The notes beneath the pieces are model-generated. The model did not search any database. It had not been told where the DNA came from and saw nothing but the letters and a program-made list of their open reading frames with translations. 64,000 bases of DNA, taken from Bacilli bacterium (GTDB lineage: Bacteria > Bacillota_I > Bacilli_A > RF39 > UBA660). Shown here one piece after another: positions 43,935 to 53,800 of the stretch. Position 1 is the stretch's first letter. Every line of letters starts with the position of its first letter. A program made the translations under genes and the position numbers. The DNA lies in the NCBI GenBank assembly GCA_017544165.1, contig JAFYER010000009.1, forward strand, positions 1-64,000. The letters are read 5' to 3'.

Positions 43935-44894
43935 TCATTGACTAATTATTTTTGTATTTATATTATCCTTATTCTCTATTACTATATCATAATATTCATA
44001 TTTTTCATATATAAAAACATAAGAAAATATATCTAATATTTTCAAATTTTCATCGTAAGTTTCATCAAGCACAATAGCAACATTAAATCCATTGTTGATA
44101 AATGTGTTGATTTTATCCTTATTTTTCATATAAGTTGCATAATTAAATCTAAAATGAACTCTAGGTTTAACAACCTTATTATCAAGCACTTTAGTATATT
44201 TATTAATTTTCTTTTCTTTAGCAAATAAAGATTCAGGAAAATCAACAATGTATTGCTCACTAAAATTTAATTCAATTGTATTTTTTAAAATATAACCAGA
44301 AAGCATTAAATATAATAAATATTGCTTGTTTTCCAAAACAGTGCCACTATTATAAGCTTTATCGATAGCCCAATCACTATATATCGGAGATAATTTACAA
44401 TTTTGTTTAATCTCCACTTTTTTAACATTTCTAGCAACTCTTTTTAAATCAATATTAAAATTTTTATCTTCGTAAATTGCAAAGAAATCTTTTCTAGCTT
44501 TAATAAAATCACTGATTGCACTTTTTAATTCTTCTTGTTTCTCACTTGTTAGGTTTATATCATCTCCAATTGTTTTAATAAGTGAATTTAAACTGTCATA
44601 CTCACTGCAATCATCAATATATAAAATGTACCCAAATAAAGTAAAAATCTCTTTTACTTCATTTTCTAGAGCACTTTCTTCATTAATTATTCCTTTTGCA
44701 ACATTTTTAAGTTCAGCATTTAACTTATTAATAAAACTATAACCCCTACTATAAACACTATTATTGTAATATCTTACATCAACGTATTTTTCAATAAAGG
44801 GCATTAATAATTTTTTATCATAACCATTACCTAGAATAATTCGGTAGTAATTTAATAAAAAACTTTCAAAATATTTTATATAATTTTCTATCAT
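43935..44894 (-). CDS. hypothetical cytoplasmic protein of the SipW operon
   Basis: 319 aa, no signal or membrane helix, Lys/Asn/Ile-rich, mostly helical with a mixed C-terminal third (NGFNVAIVLDETYDEN, IFSYVFIYEKYEYYDIVIE). No family recognised. The TGA stop overlaps the region of the AAA+ start and SD AGGAGGA precedes its ATG. Co-transcribed with the ATPase and DUF2357-like gene, it may be a third component of that machine. Confidence 0.65.
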   Translation of the reverse strand: MIENYIKYFESFLLNYYRIILGNGYDKKLLMPFIEKYVDVRYYNNSVYSRGYSFINKLNAELKNVAKGIINEESALENEVKEIFTLFGYILYIDDCSEYDSLNSLIKTIGDDINLTSEKQEELKSAISDFIKARKDFFAIYEDKNFNIDLKRVARNVKKVEIKQNCKLSPIYSDWAIDKAYNSGTVLENKQYLLYLMLSGYILKNTIELNFSEQYIVDFPESLFAKEKKINKYTKVLDNKVVKPRVHFRFNYATYMKNKDKINTFINNGFNVAIVLDETYDENLKILDIFSYVFIYEKYEYYDIVIENKDNINTKIISQ

Positions 44895-44902
44895 AAATCC
44901 TC

Positions 44903-45835
44903 CTATAAAGCATTAAATGTAATTATCGACGGATCATTTTCATGCGGGAACGTATAATTTTGTGAAACATCCAACTTGTAAAATCTAATAACATTACTAC
45001 TCATCGGATCGACATCAAACGTGATTGATGATATATAGGCTACACCATTAACAGTAGTAGTTGTATATGTCGCAGAATTAAGTAAATTGCTCGTTGTGTC
45101 GATAATGACATCTGTTGGATCAAATGTTAATGTTATCCTAGCTGAATAACATTTTGCCTTCTCCGCTGCGCTTAAAGCCATATATTCATCAACTGTAAAA
45201 GAATGATTAAGCTCATAAGTTCCAAAAGCCTCACCAGCAATATAATTATCTCTAGCATTTGTTATTGTCATATTTAAATAAGGTCTATTAATTTCGTCTT
45301 CAATATCATAAGAAATGCCTTGTCTTCCTACAGTTATTACATAATATGCTTTTAATTCTTTGACATATGGAGCTGATGAAGTAGCCGTAACAGTAATTGT
45401 TACAGATTCCCCAGAGTTAAATACCCTTTGAGGTGTAATAATAGCTTCATAACTATCAGTCATTTCATCAGTATAAATAGTTCCTGATACAGTAGTTATT
45501 GTACTAGTAACACCAGTCGGAGTTTGAACAGTTACTGTATAATCAATATCACTAGCACTAACTAAAAGATTATTCTTATGGTTATTTAAAGAAAATTGAA
45601 TTTTAAAATTACTTACACCACTCCAATTATTGGCATGATATGTAATCGCAGGACTAGCAAGCTTATCACTGCTGAAGTAAAAGTCATTCATTTCAATTAA
45701 ATAATCACCAATAAAGTCATGAACATATTTTGAAAAAGTTATTCCCACAGGAATAAGCATTAATAATATAAACATTATTAACAAAAGTTTTATTCTTTTT
45801 CTTATATTAAACTTAAATGCCTTTTTATTTATCAT
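44903..45835 (-). CDS. exported beta-rich protein with SipW-like signal
   Basis: 310 aa. The basic start (KKAFKFNIRKRIK) and hydrophobic helix end in PVGITFSKYVHDFIGDYLIE, a SipW-cognate-type cleavage region (TFSKY for TYAKY). The mature region is Ser/Thr-rich with two or more Ig-like beta modules (VSASDIDYTVTVQTPTGV and SVTITVTATSSAPYVKELKA). Likely an envelope or fibre subunit. SD AGGTG precedes the ATG. Confidence 0.68.
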   Translation of the reverse strand: MINKKAFKFNIRKRIKLLLIMFILLMLIPVGITFSKYVHDFIGDYLIEMNDFYFSSDKLASPAITYHANNWSGVSNFKIQFSLNNHKNNLLVSASDIDYTVTVQTPTGVTSTITTVSGTIYTDEMTDSYEAIITPQRVFNSGESVTITVTATSSAPYVKELKAYYVITVGRQGISYDIEDEINRPYLNMTITNARDNYIAGEAFGTYELNHSFTVDEYMALSAAEKAKCYSARITLTFDPTDVIIDTTSNLLNSATYTTTTVNGVAYISSITFDVDPMSSNVIRFYKLDVSQNYTFPHENDPSIITFNAL

Positions 45836-45871
45836 ACTGCACCTATTGTAATTTTATCAAATTAATAAAAA

Positions 45872-46468
45872 TTAAACAACTTGTTCTGCAGTAATAATTA
45901 CACTTAATAACTCAATTTTTCCTTGATAATCATCAGGAAAATCTTTATACGCTATAGGATATTCAACAACAATTATATAATAGTCTTGTTCATTTGCTGT
46001 GTAATGAAATTGATAATCTTGGGTTGTATTATAATCTTTGTAATAAACATCATCATCAGTTCGATAACTTGATGATGTTATAATATTTGTCGCATTGGCG
46101 CTATAAGGCTCGTTGCGAAGAAGTTTAATATTTATTGGTAAATTAGTAGTCGTTTCTATTGTGACATGATAAGATAAATCAACTTGCGTGCGCATAGTTT
46201 GATTGAAATTTTTAACGTCAACACGAAATCTATATGGTTCTACGGAAGGTTCTAAGCCCTCGAGCGCAATTGAACCACTATAAGATCCTTGCTCAACCAA
46301 AAAAACTGCAATACTTGATTGAATATCCATATTAGCTACTGATTGATATCTTGAATATGAGATATCAACAAGATTTACTATTAAAAGGACACACAAAACC
46401 AAAATTGTTAATTTAAGAGCAATTCCAAATCTTTTTCTATCAAATTTTGCTAGAAACTTTCCTTTCAT
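45872..46468 (-). CDS. exported protein with SipW-like signal
   Basis: 198 aa. The signal helix ends LVDISYSRYQSVANMDIQSS, again the S-Y-x-x-Y SipW pattern, then a beta-rich mature part (GSYSGSIALEGLEPSVEPYRF). Its ATG overlaps the TGA of the signal peptidase gene upstream (ATGA), so protease and precursor are coupled in translation. Confidence 0.68.
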   Translation of the reverse strand: MKGKFLAKFDRKRFGIALKLTILVLCVLLIVNLVDISYSRYQSVANMDIQSSIAVFLVEQGSYSGSIALEGLEPSVEPYRFRVDVKNFNQTMRTQVDLSYHVTIETTTNLPINIKLLRNEPYSANATNIITSSSYRTDDDVYYKDYNTTQDYQFHYTANEQDYYIIVVEYPIAYKDFPDDYQGKIELLSVIITAEQVV

Positions 46469-47196
46469 TGTTTATCCTTATCTAATTTTGACTTAATCTC
46501 TTTTTGAATACTAGCTAAATCTAAACCGATTGTATATTCCAATTCTTTTTTTTCTTCGTCGTTTTTAACGGAAACAACCTTTTCATAAATTGCTTTGAGT
46601 TCATCTTTACTTATCTTATTAATATCAATTTTATCTTTAGATTCTTCTTTTGATACTTTTGTTAATTTTGCTATTTTTGGTAATTTTGATTCTTTTGGTT
46701 CCTTTTTCTCTTTTTTGAATCCTTTATATGAAAAAGCAAAATCGAATAAAATTAGCGTTAGAAAAATCAATATAATAACTTTTGGCGAAGTTAGTATTTT
46801 TTGCCAAATGCCCGCATCAGCATAAACTTTAACTACTTTTCCAAGTACCGCATTTTTATTAATCGCTAAATCATTAGCGTTATTTGCATCACCTTTAGTT
46901 ATAATATTATTGTCATTTATTGTAACAACTCTATGAGTAATATATGAACCATCTTTTTCAAATGTAATAATATCATCAACATCGTATTTAACATTCATTT
47001 GAACAACAATGATATCATTTTGTTTAATTGTTGGTTCCATACTTCCGGTAGCAACATTAAATACAGAATATCCAAACACTTCAAAATAATCTTTTTTACT
47101 AATCATCATTTTTACTTTGGCAAATATCATAATTGCTAAAAGTACAAAGACGCATATAGTTAAAACATTAATAATGATTTCTGCTACCTTTCTCAT
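46465..47196 (-). CDS. sipW: SipW-type signal peptidase I (S26B), copy B
   Basis: 243 aa. The core is a clear SipW: YSVFNVATGSMEPTIKQNDI (nucleophile S52), VDDIITFEKDGSYITHRVV (catalytic H88), then ITKGDANNANDLA and LGKVVKVY. Membrane helices lie at the N-terminus and near residue 140. A Lys/Glu-rich cytoplasmic tail of about 80 residues (KEESKDKIDINKISKDE) is longer than in SipW of bacilli. It is followed with overlap by two exported genes. Confidence 0.9.
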   Translation of the reverse strand: MRKVAEIIINVLTICVFVLLAIMIFAKVKMMISKKDYFEVFGYSVFNVATGSMEPTIKQNDIIVVQMNVKYDVDDIITFEKDGSYITHRVVTINDNNIITKGDANNANDLAINKNAVLGKVVKVYADAGIWQKILTSPKVIILIFLTLILFDFAFSYKGFKKEKKEPKESKLPKIAKLTKVSKEESKDKIDINKISKDELKAIYEKVVSVKNDEEKKELEYTIGLDLASIQKEIKSKLDKDKQ

Positions 47197-47213
47197 ATTT
47201 TTTTACCTCTTTT

Positions 47214-47825
47214 TTATTCTCCTACATATGGTACTATCGTTTCTCCTAAATACTGTACAACCGTAATTTCGGCTGGTATAGTTATATTATTGTTGGGCGT
47301 TAATCCAAGCTCAGTATCATGTTCATCATAAGCACTATTATCAAGCCATTCAACCACAATTCTAAGCGTCGCAACATCCCCATTTTCAATTTCTGATAAA
47401 TCAAGCACACCGGAATATGTACTTTCTCCTGTCCTAATTGCTGAACCATTATTGGTGTCTACATAGTATGTAATATTATCGCCATAATCTTCTTCCATAT
47501 CAAGTGTTATATCATATCTAATAGAAACATCTGATCCATCAGGGTCGATGATAACTTCAAAATAACCTGATCTACCAGGAGCAATTACGCCATTTGCAAT
47601 ATGTGAACTATTACTATATGTAAAATTATTGGCATTAAAACTGATTGTTTCTCCCGATGATATATCGACACTATTTAATCTAATTACCCAACTTCCAATA
47701 TCGAGGTTGGCAGTACCATTAGTAATCGTTTCATAAACTGCATATGTCGATGAGACACAATATATAAGTGCCATCGCAACAACAAATAGTACTATATATA
47801 ATATTATTTTTACTCTAGATTTCAT
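47214..47825 (-). CDS. exported protein with SipW-cognate signal (TasA-like)
   Basis: 203 aa. Signal helix then SSTYAVYETITNGTANLDIG, a SipW-cognate cleavage region. The mature beta-rich region contains ANGVIAPGRSGYFEVIIDPD and ATLRIVVEWLDNS, shared with the 39424-40002 product. Its ATG overlaps the stop of the preceding gene (TAATG). Likely secreted matrix or fibre subunit. Confidence 0.75.
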   Translation of the reverse strand: MKSRVKIILYIVLFVVAMALIYCVSSTYAVYETITNGTANLDIGSWVIRLNSVDISSGETISFNANNFTYSNSSHIANGVIAPGRSGYFEVIIDPDGSDVSIRYDITLDMEEDYGDNITYYVDTNNGSAIRTGESTYSGVLDLSEIENGDVATLRIVVEWLDNSAYDEHDTELGLTPNNNITIPAEITVVQYLGETIVPYVGE

Positions 47826-48385
47826 TAATCATCGTTTTCTTCAGCTTCAGCTAATTCTTTAGCTGATTTCTTCTTTACTTCAACGGCAATAGTATATACT
47901 TCATAAACAAAAGCATAAAGTGTTGGTAATATTATTAAGAACATAAAGCCCCATCTAGATTCTAATAATCCTAGTAAAAGTCCTAATTTTTTAATTCTAA
48001 GTGCGCCATTAGCAAGTCCTAATATATCGCCATATGAAACTTTGTCATCCGCAAAATAGAATGAATCTTCTGCACCATCGGCTCTTTCCGCTCTTTCGAT
48101 GATACTATAGTTTATAAAACTTTTAGTTTCTATATTACCAGCAGAGTAAAATACGCCACTGCCTTCCGTATATTCTTTTTCTAACCCTTTTGTGACGATG
48201 ATAATATCGTGTTTATTAAAACCAAACTCCTCTAAGGAACGATTGTCGACTATAAATAATGATGTATCACCAAATTCACTAATACCATATTCGTTTGACG
48301 AAAGCAAACAAACTGTTGTAAATATAGCAATTATAACCCAAATTCCTATAAGAATTTCCTTAAAAAAGTTTATTATACTCTTCAT
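47825..48385 (-). CDS. degenerate SipW-like signal peptidase paralogue
   Basis: 186 aa with the SipW architecture: N-terminal helix, core, C-terminal helix and charged tail. FIVDNRSLEEFGFNKHDIII aligns with FNVATGSMEPTIKQNDIIVV of copy B, so S50 matches the nucleophile, but the GSM/EPT context is lost. KSFINYSIIE aligns with GSYITHRVVT, placing Tyr93 where the catalytic His should be. It is probably inactive as a peptidase and may bind precursors or regulate the active enzymes. First gene of the ten-gene operon; SD GGTGAT. Confidence 0.6.
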   Translation of the reverse strand: MKSIINFFKEILIGIWVIIAIFTTVCLLSSNEYGISEFGDTSLFIVDNRSLEEFGFNKHDIIIVTKGLEKEYTEGSGVFYSAGNIETKSFINYSIIERAERADGAEDSFYFADDKVSYGDILGLANGALRIKKLGLLLGLLESRWGFMFLIILPTLYAFVYEVYTIAVEVKKKSAKELAEAEENDD

Positions 48386-48430
48386 ACTATCACCAATTTA
48401 TATGATAGCATAAAAAAAAACAATTGTAAA

Positions 48431-48463
48431 ATAAAAGAACTAGTTAAAAATTAGTTCTTTTTC
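48431..48463 (-). terminator. intrinsic terminator of the giant-protein operon
   Basis: AAAGAACTA/TAGTTCTTT stem with T-rich tail on the minus strand, overlapping the end of the DUF4097 gene. Confidence 0.7.
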
Positions 48464-49227
48464 TTTAATTTACCCGTATCTTCATTTAATTTTTTGACAT
48501 TAATTTCGCCAAAGCCGACTTCAATTATTGAATCGCGAAGAATATCTGCTTTTTTAATATTAATATCGCCAAAATCATTATTGATATTGATATATTTTTT
48601 TACATAATCGACATTCATATCAAGCAATGTACTATTTGAAAATAAATTATCTACTTCATCAATTTTTAGTCTTCCCCAAAAACTATAAATATATGCATTT
48701 GCGACTTTTCCAATATTAATACTTCCCCTTCGTGATTTTACTTTTACTACTTTTGCTTCTTTAACACTTATATTTCCAAGTTTACTTGTAATAGCCATCG
48801 TAGTATTTGGAAAGTTTTCAATATTAATATGGCCATGTCTATTACTTATCGTCATATAATCTTTAAAAGTACTTGGAGCAGTTATCTCAATTACATTCAT
48901 TTTGCAAAAAAAGCATCCTTCATAGTTTTCAACTTTCATCGATAATTTCCCATTATATGCTTTTAATTGAATGTTTTTACGATTAGATAATACTTTAACT
49001 TTTATAGTATCTTCATTACCATTTTTTATATTGATAATAGCATTATCGACATCAATATATATTGTATCAATATCTTCATATTTTTCATTATAAAGTTTAG
49101 TGCTACTTTTCTTACCAAAAAACATTTTATTAGTAAAATGAAAAGGTTTATAATTATTAATTATTCCAAGAATAATAAGTATAATTATTATAATTATGGA
49201 AAGTATTATAATTATTCTTTTCTTCAT
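48451..49227 (-). CDS. DUF4097-like membrane-anchored beta-helix protein
   Basis: 258 aa. One N-terminal helix (IIIILSIIIIIILIILGII), then repeated short strands such as INIKNGNEDTIKVKV, HINIENFPNTTMAITSKLGN and RGSINIGKVANAYIY, the pattern of the DUF4097 right-handed beta fold on the cell surface. It starts immediately after the stop of the upstream coiled-coil gene. Function unknown; DUF4097 proteins often accompany envelope-stress regulators. Confidence 0.72.
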   Translation of the reverse strand: MKKRIIIILSIIIIIILIILGIINNYKPFHFTNKMFFGKKSSTKLYNEKYEDIDTIYIDVDNAIINIKNGNEDTIKVKVLSNRKNIQLKAYNGKLSMKVENYEGCFFCKMNVIEITAPSTFKDYMTISNRHGHINIENFPNTTMAITSKLGNISVKEAKVVKVKSRRGSINIGKVANAYIYSFWGRLKIDEVDNLFSNSTLLDMNVDYVKKYININNDFGDINIKKADILRDSIIEVGFGEINVKKLNEDTGKLKKKN

Positions 49228-49228
49228 A

Positions 49229-50701
49229 CTACTTTTCTTTCATTTGATTGACATACATAATAAATTCCAATTCTTCGGTGTTAATTTTATTGTTAATAAT
49301 ATCATAACTTAATATTACATTATCTAAATTTTTTAGATATGAATCAACAGTATCCTCAGTTATTTTATCTTCCCCTATGTTGATGTTGACTAAACGATAA
49401 CGATCACTTATTATCTGTGGAATATTTTTATCTTCTGTAATGCTAATATTATTAATAATATTTAAGTCATTACAATAAACAAATTTAAATAATTCGATGA
49501 TGTTGTTATTAATGTCATTCATTGAAATAATATCATTTTGTTCTTTAAGAAGTTTTACAAAATAATTGAAATTAGCACTTGCTATCATCAAAAGATTATA
49601 ATAGCTTGTATCATTATTAACACTAGTAAAAATTGTATCATTTATTTTTAAATCATCTAACTCGCGATATAATCTATATAATTCAATGATACAATTATTT
49701 CTCATGAGCTTTGTATCACTACTAGAAAATCTAGAATTAATTTTTCGATTTAATTTGAATAATTCCTTTTCTTTTTTTGAAATCTCTTTAAATTTATTAT
49801 TATAAACGCCTTTATATTCTTGTTTATGTTCAAATAACTTTTTTAGATTGTCAATAATGTAAATAAAACGCATTAAATACTTGTATTCAAATAATGAATC
49901 TTTTAATTTTAGTAAATTATAATGATTAGCTTCATCCTCTTTTAAAAATAGTTCAGATGTTATAGATTTAATATTTTTTTCTGATACATCTGTAAGTAAT
50001 ACAGTTTTATTCAAAATAAGTGAGGAAATATATTTAATACTTGTATGATTATATTTATCAATAGCAGTATGATTATCTTTATATTGATTTATTATATCTT
50101 CAAAAGAAGATTTTTTCTTTTTAAAATATCCATCAATCTTCTTCTTATATTTAAAATATAAATATCGAAAATTCAACTCAATTTGATTGATTAAATTAGG
50201 ATTTTCCCAGTATAGCATTTCAAAAACTTGATGAATATCTTCTTTTTTTCCTAATAATGAACCCATATATTTACTAACTACTTCAGTATAATTAAAATCT
50301 TCGATAGTAAGAGTAATACCGACTTTTTCAAAAGAGTCGATTAATGTAAAAATGACTTCATTTGTTTTATCAAGATCTTCCTTATAATAATGACCGATTT
50401 CATAGATATAATAAGGTAAATTCATTCTTTCATAACTATCAAAAAAACTGTTATTGAATTTTAAAGATAATATATCAATTTTTTCATCAATTTTTAAATC
50501 AGTCCCTGTTGTATATTTTTCAACATATTTGTTATATCTAGCATCTAGTTCATCTGTTATTTGTTTTAATTTTTGATTAAAATCCGCAAGTTGTAAATCA
50601 ATGTACTTAATATATTCAGCCTTATTTTTTTTAGTATCAGTAGGAAGAATAGAAAGATTGTTATTAATGGCGTCAATTGATTTTTGAATATCATTTATCA
50701 T
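49229..50701 (-). CDS. cytoplasmic coiled-coil protein, unknown
   Basis: About 490 aa, Lys/Asn/Ile-rich, helical with heptad-like stretches at both ends (INNNLSILPTDTKKNKAEY; KEISKKEKELFKLNRKINSR). No membrane helix and no recognised domain. ATG 50701 is chosen because AAGGTG lies just upstream; it overlaps the 34-codon gene. It lies downstream of the giant surface protein and upstream of DUF4097, so probably serves the same structure. Confidence 0.65.
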   Translation of the reverse strand: MINDIQKSIDAINNNLSILPTDTKKNKAEYIKYIDLQLADFNQKLKQITDELDARYNKYVEKYTTGTDLKIDEKIDILSLKFNNSFFDSYERMNLPYYIYEIGHYYKEDLDKTNEVIFTLIDSFEKVGITLTIEDFNYTEVVSKYMGSLLGKKEDIHQVFEMLYWENPNLINQIELNFRYLYFKYKKKIDGYFKKKKSSFEDIINQYKDNHTAIDKYNHTSIKYISSLILNKTVLLTDVSEKNIKSITSELFLKEDEANHYNLLKLKDSLFEYKYLMRFIYIIDNLKKLFEHKQEYKGVYNNKFKEISKKEKELFKLNRKINSRFSSSDTKLMRNNCIIELYRLYRELDDLKINDTIFTSVNNDTSYYNLLMIASANFNYFVKLLKEQNDIISMNDINNNIIELFKFVYCNDLNIINNISITEDKNIPQIISDRYRLVNINIGEDKITEDTVDSYLKNLDNVILSYDIINNKINTEELEFIMYVNQMKEK

Positions 50702-50795
50702 TTGAAACACCTTCTTTGCTATCCTCTAGTGATTTTATAAATTGTAAAACTTTTTCATATAATTCAATTAATTCTTTATCTGTTAAATCTTTCAT
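50691..50795 (-). CDS. small 34-aa protein
   Basis: ATG 50795 with GGGAG upstream gives MKDLTDKELIELYEKVLQFI then KSLEDSKEGVSNDK and TGA. Its stop overlaps the start of the coiled-coil gene (ATGATAAATGA), which is typical of a real coupled gene. Amphipathic and charged, no family recognised. Confidence 0.55.
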   Translation of the reverse strand: MKDLTDKELIELYEKVLQFIKSLEDSKEGVSNDK

Positions 50796-50807
50796 TTTTC
50801 CTACTCC

Positions 50808-53800
50808 CTACTTAATTATTATATATTTTTCTACAGTTCCTATCAATGAATTATTATCATATAACATAAACTGCATCATGTAAGTTCCCGGTGTTAAATC
50901 ATCATTCATGCTAAGTACTAAGGTTGTCGTTTCTGCAGGGCTGCTTACAATCAAATATTCATTTGCATTAGCGGTTATTTGTAAAGTATTACTTACATAA
51001 TCCGCTAAATCTACTACTGAATAATTTGTTGAACCAACGACCGAATATGATGATCTTCTATACATTTTAAGTCTAATAGATGGATTAGTTAATCCTGAAT
51101 TATAACCTATAGTGTATGTCACATTATTACTATTATTTAATGTATATCCGGTTTCTTTGTAAACAATCATATCTTCATTAGCTACATCGACATCTAGTCC
51201 GTAGATTTCATTTATAATAGATATATTGAAATCAACATAATCGGATGTGTTAAGACCATAATAGATACCATCTGGCGAACCAAATGATTCAACTCTTAAT
51301 ACATAATTACCGGTTGCTAGATTAGATGTTCCCGTTTTAACTTTAACCCATGTTTCGATGTTACCTACCCGTTCAGAAATTTTAATTCTCGTCGTTCCAT
51401 CGATATTTGGTGAATAATCAACACCATCTATTTCATATGTTAAACCAAGTAGTGCAACCCCGGATACAACTTGATTATTTTTAAACAAAGTTAATTTTAA
51501 ACCGACTTTTTGATCGAACATGTGGGTATCATTGATAACAATACCTGCGACTTGTGATTGGGTATAATTAGTTTGTAAATCCATTGTTACTGTTTCACCA
51601 CTATAGATAGTATCGCTACTGATTGTTCCACTAATGTCAATGACCGCGTCAAGTCCATCATAGATATCGTAGTGCATTCCACCTTCTTGAATACCTAAAA
51701 CACTGACCATTGTTTGATCATTGCCATTTTGAAGTTCAAACAAAATATAATTATCAAGTGAATCATCTGCAAATTCCGTATCTTCAAAATCGATAATAAA
51801 AATAAACTCTTCCTGGCAATAACCACCTGTCTGTGAATAATAAAGTGAATTCATCTGGGAATCATTATAATGAACGCCACTATTAAATGCTCCCATTACT
51901 TCAAACATTGACAAATCATAGTTAGCTTCATTATGGAAAGAAATTTGACTTTCCGCCGCAGCCACATCTGCAGCTGTTATAACATGATAATAGTACTTCG
52001 CTTCATTTAAGCTTAAATCAATCATTGTTATTTTTGTATTTTCGGGTAAAGCAATGTTTGATACTAATGCTCTATGATATCCATTACCATAAATACTTTG
52101 TCCTTGTGAAAACAATGAAAAATAGGCACTTATCGAAGACTTAGAAGTTATTTTAGTTGTTGTCGGTGTAAATAAATCATATTTTCTACCTGCTGTTAAA
52201 GCAGCTTCATAATCATTTGTCGCAATTAAAATTCGTGAAATATTAACATTAATTATTAACGTTTCAGGATCTGATGTTAAATCATCTATACGGCTAGTAA
52301 CACTAACTTCTATTTGTATTGTTCCAAGCGAACCAGTTGTTTGTAAGTTTTTAGAATGGTATAAGTAAAATAATAGTGAAGGTACATTTGTACTATTTTC
52401 ACCAATATAATATCTTAAGCCCTGAATTTGTGGGGTTGTCGTATTATAAAATGATGTTTGACCTGCTGTTAACCAACCTGTGTTACTTGTTTCCATTGAA
52501 AGTCCCATAGTTGTATCAACTGTTGATAAATTCGATGAAATCTTTGGAATCGAGTTTTTATTAACTATTTGTACGCCGCTTTCAAGCCCAGTAAAGTCAA
52601 CCCTTGTTATTTCAAAAGTTGTATTTGGCACAGTGTAGTCAATTAATGGAAGCTCAACAGCACCCATTGTTGAATATTTAGATGCAACAAGATTTACTTC
52701 ATAAGTTTGAACGTATTGACCAATAATCCACATATACATTGGAGAATCAGCAGGTGTAGGTTCTATTATTTTAATTGTATTAATACCTTCTTCATCGACA
52801 AAATTGCTATAAAAACCATCAGCCGTAATGTCATGATCATTTTTATGAGCACCTAATACATAAGAACCCGTTGTAAATAACCCGCTATTTAAATCGACAT
52901 GAGCTCCATAAGCATAATCATCATAAATACCTACTACTATTGAATTGTTAGCGCCATATTTAAATAATCCAAAGAATGTCATTCCTTCGACATCACCATA
53001 TGTTGTTAGTGTTTCATTAGCAATATTCAATACTTTATTATTGGCGCCATACATATAGATACGATTATCAGCATCTCTTGTAAATGTACCAAGTTCATCA
53101 TTGATAGTTATTGTAACTGGATCACCATTTGCTTGTAAACTTTTATAACTTCTAAGCTCATTTGCTCCTGTTTCAAGGAATAGTGTCGAATTATTCTTTA
53201 AATCCATTTCATCAATAATTGATAAGGTAAATAATACGTCACTATATTCGTTTGTTCTATCAGTTGCACCACTTAAAGTAAATGCTGAATTATCAATTAC
53301 TAATAGATTAGTTCTTTGAATAGATATATTATGTTTAGGATTTGCAAACGTTCCATAATTTTTAATATTTATTGTACTTGTTCCTGTTGTTGTTGAGGCA
53401 TTACCACTTCCAAAGATTGAGCCCTCAATAATGAAATTATTATAATTTAAGGCATTTATATTAACATATATAGCTTCTGTTACACCGACGAAGTGCCAGT
53501 CATAGTTTTCAGATCCTGAAGCATTTGCTTCACCACCACCAAAGACTGTACCGTGAATTAGAACATTACCCCTAGTTGATTCAGAAGTGGTTGCAACATC
53601 TGCACCAATATTAACACTTGTTCCACCATAAACAACAGAAGTATTAGCTCCACCATAGATATTTCCATAAATGGTTGCTCCCAATATTTTTACATTTGAT
53701 TGAGAAGTATTTAATGTTGAATCTCCGGTAAAGGCCGCATTTCCTCCGCCAAATAGTGAACATTGTGATTTAATAACACAATTGGCAGTTCCAATCGTAG

